Source: Mycogone perniciosa
Lineage: Eukaryota; Ascomycota; Sordariomycetes; Hypocreales; Hypocreaceae
Length of the DNA stretch: 12,477 nucleotides
Direction of reading: 5' to 3'
Assembly: GCA_025331125.1 (NCBI GenBank)
Contig: JAOALB010000356.1
Coordinates: 1-12,477 of the forward strand
This document shows positions 7,940 to 12,477 of the stretch, piece by piece. The position numbers and the translations under genes were made by a program. Below the pieces are notes generated by a model. That model had not been told where the DNA came from. It did no database searches and worked only from the letters and a program-made list of their open reading frames with translations. Position 1 is the first letter of the stretch, and every line of letters begins with the position of its first letter.

Positions 7940-8976
7940 CCTATAGAGAGAGTTTACAAAATGGTAGCATGATGTCCAGCCAACAGTCAGATTGATCACC
8001 ATGAGCTGTGCTGGGTACACGTTCACTTTCAAACACCTCGTTTCAATCTCCCCGGTATCCTGACTCCATGTATGGCTACTGGTAATGGCCTCGAAAACAT
8101 CGTTACCAAATGCAACGGGGATCTGATTCTTCACCGCGCATCCCACCGAGAAGTGTTCTTGCTCAAGTCAGTGCATGCATAGTCTTGATCAGCGGGCGAC
8201 CTACCAGCGTCAATAGCACCAGTTCCTACCCAACCGAACAACGTTTGAAGGAGGCTTTGATCAAAGGGAATCATAACTCGAATCAGACCATCCGTAGATT
8301 CCTCCGAAGGTAGAAACGTCGTGATGTAGCTACGGAGTGCTTTTCCTAGCAAACGAGGAAAGATTGGCGGCGCCGATCCTGGTTGGAGGGCCTTAGAATA
8401 GCACCATGACGGGTTTCGCCCTAAGGAATACTGAAGACTAGGCCATACGGTGTCATTGACCATTTGCCTCAGGTTAAGATGATCTATTGCTTCGTCAGCA
8501 CCCCCCTGCGTCGTACATGATCAGAACATACGCTTCAGGAACTCTTCGTCAACCCCAGAATTCAAAACGACCTTGTGTATTTCGTCACTTTTGGCAATGA
8601 GTTTGACATTGAGTTGTGAAGCAATAGCCGCTTGTTCCAGGAACGCGTCAAAAAGCTCCTTCCTCATGCTATCAAGTGCCTTCTGGGTTAGACAGAGACC
8701 GCAGATAGTTAGTGTGACAGAGTCCAATCCCCGGAGCGCTACTATTTTTGGTTCATGCTGCTTCGTCGGCTTAAACACCAAGTTGAGCAAGCTTGATAGG
8801 CGCCCCAATGCAACACGACTGAAGGGGAACTCTTTTACAGGCAATAAAAGTTTCGCTGCTTCAGTCTTCAGCAAGTGCTGTTTCAGAAAAATCAGCGCCT
8901 GGTCCAAAGTCTCTGGAGATAAGATCTGGGGATTGTAGTTGTCCAATGAGCTGATTATCTGGATATGGTCGTCCAT
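7934..8976 (-). CDS. Unrecognised 315-residue protein, three exons
   Basis: Proposed join on the minus strand: 8976-8532, 8483-8205, 8157-7934 (445+279+224 nt, 316 codons with the TAA stop at 7936-7934). The start is the ATG at 8976, with G at -3 and +4; the upstream in-frame GTG is not a eukaryotic start. The 48-nt intron 1 has donor GTATGT, branch GCTGAC and acceptor AATAG and removes the only stop between exons 1 and 2. The 47-nt intron 2 has donor GTAGGT, branch CACTGAC and acceptor CAAG and joins two different frames. I recognise no family. Residues about 20-150 look helical and Leu-rich (ETLDQALIFLKQHLL, RLSSLLNLVF, ELFDAFLEQAAIASQLNV); residues about 210-315 look more beta-rich (GLIRVMIPF, VNVYPAQLMVINLTV). 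There is no signal peptide or clear membrane span. It is divergent from the BCS1-like gene, with about 970 bp between starts. Alternatives: a pseudogene with one stop and one frameshift, or a longer gene with an undetected exon. Confidence 0.62.
8158..8204 (-). other. Intron 2 of the unrecognised gene
   Basis: A 47-nt intron with donor GTAGGT, branch CACTGAC (A 10 nt before the end) and acceptor CAAG. The less common AAG acceptor is the weak point. Removal connects exon 2 to the third frame, which stays open for another 74 codons. Confidence 0.55.
8484..8531 (-). other. Intron 1 of the unrecognised gene
   Basis: A 48-nt intron with donor GTATGT, branch GCTGAC (A 11 nt before the end) and acceptor AATAG. 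It is a multiple of three and contains the in-frame TGA at 8523-8521, so splicing restores a continuous frame and creates a His codon across the junction. Confidence 0.65.
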
Positions 8977-9746
8977 GACTTGTAGCACAGCGCGCCTTGG
9001 GTGACGAGGAAAGCACTGGGGGGTGGAAAGGATGAAAAACCAAGCAATGTGCCTCTTAGCGGATGTATAGGTAAAATGGCCAAAGTTTGAGGGATTTTGT
9101 ACCGGAGCGGGGAAGGAAAGCGGTATGAGAATTGATTAGCTGAAACGCACGGGCCTGCGGCGTAAAATGACAGGTGACAAGCCCTTTATGACATATGCAG
9201 CTGCATGGGAGATTTTGACATAGACTGAGGGAAATTAGACGAGAACAAGGATTGAGGGGAAATCACCTAACCCCTGGGGAAGTCCTGCCGGAGGCAATCC
9301 AACGAGGTTCATCCTCGTGCAACACGCCAACTCCTCAAGGAGGGCCACGCTTATGAGCATTCAACAGCTATGTCAAGAAAGTGCCAAAGAGGGACGCAGA
9401 AACGGGTTGCATCAAAGAGCCAACAGTATATTCTATTTCCTGTCTATGGGCACTTGGTATTATGGTCACGGATGCAGTAAAGATAGACAAGCCTAAGTAA
9501 GAGCCAGACCTTCGAGGTATGGCATACATGGTCATATGCATGTTGGCCGGCAGTCCAAGCATGTATATGGCTTGCAGGGATAGCTTCACGACTGCATATT
9601 CAGGGCGGAATACGATCTTATCGCTTTTGTTCGCATATGCCGATCTGCCGACTCGATCAGCTAGTTAGTTTGGGGGGAGGCAATGTCTTGTTCTCTCCTC
9701 TGGAGAATAGAGCAGTGTATTGTTGCTATGGAAAGGCTTGGATGTC
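8977..9746. other. Divergent intergenic region
   Basis: Lies between the start codons of the minus-strand unknown gene and the plus-strand BCS1-like gene, so it should hold both promoters. G-rich runs (near 9017-9022 and 9671-9678) could serve as C2H2-factor sites, but nothing decides this. It also contains the doubtful minus-strand frame described at 9368-9660. Confidence 0.45.
9368..9660 (-). other. Doubtful gene fragment, possibly membrane-associated
   Basis: A minus-strand frame is open from just after a TAA near 9662 to TAG 9370-9368 (about 97 codons). Its text (DKIVFRPEYAVVKL, then hydrophobic AIYMLGLPANMHMTMYAI and YLGLSIFTASVTIIPSA) looks like a membrane-protein fragment, perhaps transporter-like. 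The ATG codons available are internal. An upstream AACTAAC followed by CAG near 9646 could be an intron end. The opposite strand also has open frames here, and I cannot name a family. It may be chance or a remnant. Confidence 0.2.
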
Positions 9747-9755
9747 TATATAAAG
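9747..9755 (+). promoter_or_regulatory. TATA box of the BCS1-like gene
   Basis: TATATAAAG, a near-ideal TATA element, lies about 200 bp before the start codon and is followed after about 25-35 bp by a pyrimidine-rich stretch (CATTCCCATCTTTATTTCATC) typical of fungal transcription starts. Transcription probably begins near 9780. Confidence 0.6.
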
Positions 9756-9804
9756 CCCACCGACTCCAGGGCACATCCTACATTCCCATCTTTATTTCAT
9801 CTTC

Positions 9805-9918
9805 ATGAACAAGAGATCAACAGCTCGCAAATCTGTCTTTCAGTTGTTTCACCCCTGCCTTCGTCTTTGCCCTGTCAGTAGTCTGTACACAAGACATCTT
9901 ACTGCCAGTCAACCTTAA
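9805..9918 (+). CDS. Upstream ORF in the BCS1-like leader (37 codons)
   Basis: The first ATG after the predicted transcription start opens a 37-codon frame ending with TAA at 9916-9918, 32 nt before the main ATG and in a different frame. Its start context (CTTCATGA) is poorer than that of the main start, so leaky scanning or reinitiation is plausible. The peptide is rich in Arg, Lys, Ser and Leu with no acidic residue, resembling a mitochondrial presequence by composition; this may be chance. It could repress translation of the ATPase. If an unseen leader intron removes it, it would not matter. Confidence 0.4.
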   Translation: MNKRSTARKSVFQLFHPCLRLCPVSSLYTRHLTASQP

Positions 9919-9950
9919 CTTAAGCCTAAAGAATAACTATAAAACCAAAC

Positions 9951-11488
9951 ATGGCATCTAACAACGCTTTCGGCACCATTTACTCTCAGGTGTCCTTCTT
10001 GGACACTTTCATCCCCGGCCTGGGTGTTGCGTTGAGCTACATTCATCCTCTGACGTCCGGCAACCTCCATGTCGGTGCTCAACTGCTCTGCACTTGTGGC
10101 CTGATCGTCTTTCTGCTCAAGTTCGCCTACAAACACATCATGCAGATCATGGAAGATTACCTCAGTTCGTCTGGTTCTTTAATCTACTCTTCCGTTCATA
10201 GCACTAACGGTCCGCAGCGTTCACATTCCATATCTCCGGTAGAGATGAGACGCACGACATGCTTCACGGTTGGATTCAAGCTCAGTCTTTTGCAGCACGC
10301 ACCCGATCGACTCTTGTGGCGCTGGGGAAAGAATCCGGGAGATCTGCGCAGGGCCGACCAACAAAGAAGGGTTTGCAGTATACGCCGTGGAACACGAAAA
10401 AATTCTTCTGGTATAAGGGCAAGCTTCTCTGCGTGCGCTCGGAGGAGAGCAGGTCGTGGCGGGATGAGAAACTTTCGATTACCTGTTTCGGAACATCTCC
10501 AAGAATATTGAAGGAGCTTCTCCACGAATGCAAGGCTTTATACGAGGAAAAGACCCTAGGAAAAACCGCCATCTACGAGAATCGGGACGGCTGGACTCTT
10601 GCCACAACCCGGGACCGAAGACGCATGGACACCATTGTTCTGCCGGAACACGTCAAAAAGGACTTCCTGAAAGATATCGAGGGGTATCTCGACCCCGGAG
10701 CGCGCAGCTGGTACGCCGACCGCAATCTGCCATATCGGCGTGGCTACTTACTACATGGTCGGCCGGGGACCGGCAAATCGAGCCTTTGCTTTGCAGTCGC
10801 TGGGTATTTTGACCTGGACATTTATGTTCTCAACCTTGCCACTGTTAACGACGCAACTCTTGACAAGCTGCTTCGGAAACTCCCCTCGCGATGTATCATC
10901 CTGCTGGAGGATATTGATGCAATCGAGACCGCTCAGAGCCGTGCGGATGACAAGGTCGGCGAAACAGATCAGCAGCCTAAAACCGGGTCCGTGACACTAT
11001 CTGGCCTTCTTAATGCAATGGATGGTGTGGCCTCCCAAGAAGGCCGCGTTCTAATCATGACGACGAACCACATCGACCATCTTGACGAAGCTCTTATTCG
11101 ACCAGGACGGGTCGACAAGAAGGTAGAATTTGGGTACGCCAGTCGAGACATGCTTGAGAAACTGTTTTGCTTCATCTACAGGCCCACGACGAGCGAGGTC
11201 GAAGCTGGAAGGGCTGGCCGAGATGATGACCGCGTTGTTGAGATGTTGGCAGGGAGATTTGCTGACCGGGTGCCTGAAATGATGTTCAGCCCCGCGCAGA
11301 TCCTGGCATTCCTTCTCGAGCATAGGAGCTCGCCCCAAGAAGCAGTGGATAGTGTCTTGGCCTGGGTCGAAGGCGAGGGCGAAGGATGCGTCCCGCTGAG
11401 TAACCCGACCTGGGGAACGAGTGAGGCGAGTGAAAGTGGACTGGATCGTGAACTCACCATCGATGATCTGTTTCATTGCGTGGAATAG
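9951..11488 (+). CDS. BCS1-like AAA ATPase (mitochondrial inner membrane)
   Basis: Join 9951-10164 and 10218-11488 (1485 nt, 494 residues, TAG stop). BCS1 proteins form inner-membrane AAA rings; canonical Bcs1 translocates the folded Rieske protein during complex III assembly, while many fungal paralogues have unknown roles. Order seen: N-terminal LLDTFIPG-like segment (SFLDTFIPGLG, residues 16-26), one membrane span at about 43-60 followed by basic KHIM (BCS1 import signals are internal), the BCS1_N region to about 200 with FFWYKGKLL, then the AAA domain: Walker A GRPGTGKSS (252-260), Walker B IILLEDID (298-305), sensor-1 Asn in MTTNH (355), second region of homology ALIRPGRVD with arginine fingers (R366, R369), and the usual C-terminal FSPAQILAFLLEH and EAVDSVLAWV. 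The ATG has A at -3 and G at +4. All catalytic residues are present, so it is probably functional. The Walker A has Arg where Pro is usual, and the accessory context favours a paralogue over the housekeeping Bcs1. Confidence 0.93.
10165..10217 (+). other. Intron of the BCS1-like gene
   Basis: A 53-nt phase-1 intron with donor GTTCGT, branch CACTAAC (A 10 nt before the end) and acceptor CGCAG. Removing it joins EDYL directly to TFTFHISGRDETHDMLHGWI, exactly the continuity expected in BCS1_N; without it the two halves lie in different frames. Confidence 0.88.
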
Positions 11489-12062
11489 AAGGACGCAAAG
11501 CCCGTGGTGTCAAAGACTGATGCAACACGGAAGAGAGTGAGACAGTCAGGGAGGATCCTATGTATCAGTAGACGAGCGGGAGGGTACTGTAGTAGGTAGG
11601 GAGTAGAAGGCGAAATCGCCTGTTTATATACATAGGGAAATGAGCAGTGGATTAAGCAGCCTGTAAAACAACACGCGAGATATCATGTGATTCGGATACG
11701 TTGCGACAAGACACATAGGACCTGACTACAAATAGCAGCCGTCACCCAGAGCTGTGTACTATTCTTTTTGCTCCTCTATTTGCGGTGCGTGAAGTGGTGG
11801 GCGGAATTGATGTCGACGATGACACAACTCTTTATTTGTAAGAATCGGTTGCATACATACATAATACAGGCCAATTGAATCACGTCATACGCATACACCG
11901 TACATATCGTATGCGATATTATGGAGCTATGAGAAGTCGCATCGCCGGAATTGGACAAGGAAGATAGAACAGGAAAGGTTTAATCTGCCGTAGGCCAATC
12001 AGGCTCGTCCTTGGCTCTGGCAGCAGCTCCTGATCTTTGGATGAACAGGGTATACATGCCAT
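11489..12062. other. Downstream region of the BCS1-like gene
   Basis: No gene supported. The first 100-150 bases are probably 3' UTR. There is a short AGGCGA/TCGCCT hairpin near 11608-11622 and a (CATA) run near 11850-11863. The 60-codon minus-strand frame at 11776-11958 has no recognisable content. Confidence 0.45.
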
Positions 12063-12311
12063 TACCTGTGAGCAGAATCCCGACACGTCTGTTGGTTCAA
12101 CATCTCTTGCGCGTTTCAGATCGGATCACAAGAACAGTAGCCATTGGATTGGTCAGGCCTTCGGGTCTACATATCGACTTGATGAAATCGAATAAATGAT
12201 ACATACACACATACATAAATGCCAAAGATCCCCTCAGTGTAGACTTGTCCACTTCGCTCCAAAAGTCCAAAAACAGATATTATCCAATTATCGACTTTTA
12301 GCCGCTGGGAT
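12063..12311. repeat. Dispersed repeat, copy 2 (about 250 bp)
   Basis: Direct-orientation match to 3499-3738, starting at TTACCTGTGAGC and ending AGCCGCTGGGAT. Compared with copy 1 it has a 2-base insertion after CGTCTG, many G/A and C/T differences, and an extra TACATACACACATACATA segment. The two copies bracket about 8.3 kb that includes the deaminase pseudogene, the LTR, the unknown gene and the BCS1-like gene. Confidence 0.75.
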
Positions 12312-12325
12312 TTTGTCCTTCGCAA

Positions 12326-12371
12326 AACAGACAAATGAAAGTCCGACAGTTGACAATGGGAATTGTCTGTT
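12326..12371. repeat. Inverted repeat hairpin
   Basis: AACAGACAA (12326-12334) pairs perfectly with TTGTCTGTT (12363-12371); a smaller nested GACAAT/ATTGTC pair lies inside. Function unknown. The rest of 12312-12477 shows no gene. Confidence 0.4.
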
Positions 12372-12477
12372 CTGAACCATAGGCCTTTGATGGTTGTTTC
12401 CCCTAGAAAGAAAACAATATCCTGCGGTCAGAGGATGGCTAGTGGCTGCCGCTTTCTCGTCATACCCTATTGCGATT

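Noticed and set aside
8573..8938. 121-codon plus-strand open frame
   Set aside because: Antisense to exon 1 of the proposed minus gene; the minus reading has the better protein composition and consensus introns.
10196..10572. Minus-strand open frames of 96-109 codons
   Set aside because: They are antisense to the well-supported BCS1-like exon.
10968..11476. Minus-strand open frames of 68-141 codons
   Set aside because: Antisense shadows of the AAA domain coding sequence.
1..12477. tRNA, rRNA, CRISPR array or bacterial operon features
   Set aside because: No cloverleaf with T-loop, no regularly spaced repeats, no Shine-Dalgarno-led gene series; gene structure is that of a fungus.

Overview
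The window reads as nuclear DNA of a filamentous ascomycete (Pezizomycotina, most likely Eurotiales such as Aspergillus or Penicillium; the species cannot be fixed by eye). The reasons are short 47-53 nt GT-AG introns with CTAAC/CTGAC branch points 10-11 nt before the acceptor, a fungal BCS1-type AAA ATPase, fungal repeat proteins wrecked in the manner of RIP (repeat-induced point mutation), and a TTAGGG-type telomeric tract. It looks like an accessory, repeat-rich, possibly subtelomeric segment with low gene density.

Layout. 1-2025 is a TpA-rich mutated block with two dead coding relics head to head: a PIF1-type (Helitron-like) DNA helicase on the minus strand (about 75-858) and a fungal kinase-like protein on the plus strand (841-2025). 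Nearly all their internal stops are TAG or TAA at places where Gln or Trp is expected. 2026-5080 holds no gene I can support, only one copy of a roughly 240 bp dispersed repeat (3499-3738). 5081-5933 (minus) is a truncated, frameshifted ankyrin-deaminase fusion pseudogene that has lost a predicted zinc-binding His. Its broken 5' end lies against a short TTAGGG-like tract (5935-5947). A probable solo LTR follows (6015-6344), then about 1.6 kb of unassigned sequence.

7934-8976 (minus) reads as a three-exon gene for a 315-residue protein of unknown function once two consensus introns are removed. About 970 bp further on, and divergent from it, is the best-supported gene: a two-exon BCS1-like AAA ATPase (9951-11488, 494 residues), with a TATA box, a pyrimidine-rich leader and a 37-codon upstream ORF. 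A second copy of the dispersed repeat lies at 12063-12311.

How the parts relate. The BCS1-like protein is a predicted mitochondrial inner-membrane ATPase; its neighbour is unrecognised, so no shared pathway can be claimed beyond divergent transcription. The ankyrin-deaminase relic belongs to a class of fungal proteins suspected of roles in biological conflict. The remaining content is transposon debris. I see no complete new multi-gene system; the best novelty candidates are the unrecognised three-exon gene and the telomere-like tract at the breakpoint of the deaminase pseudogene.
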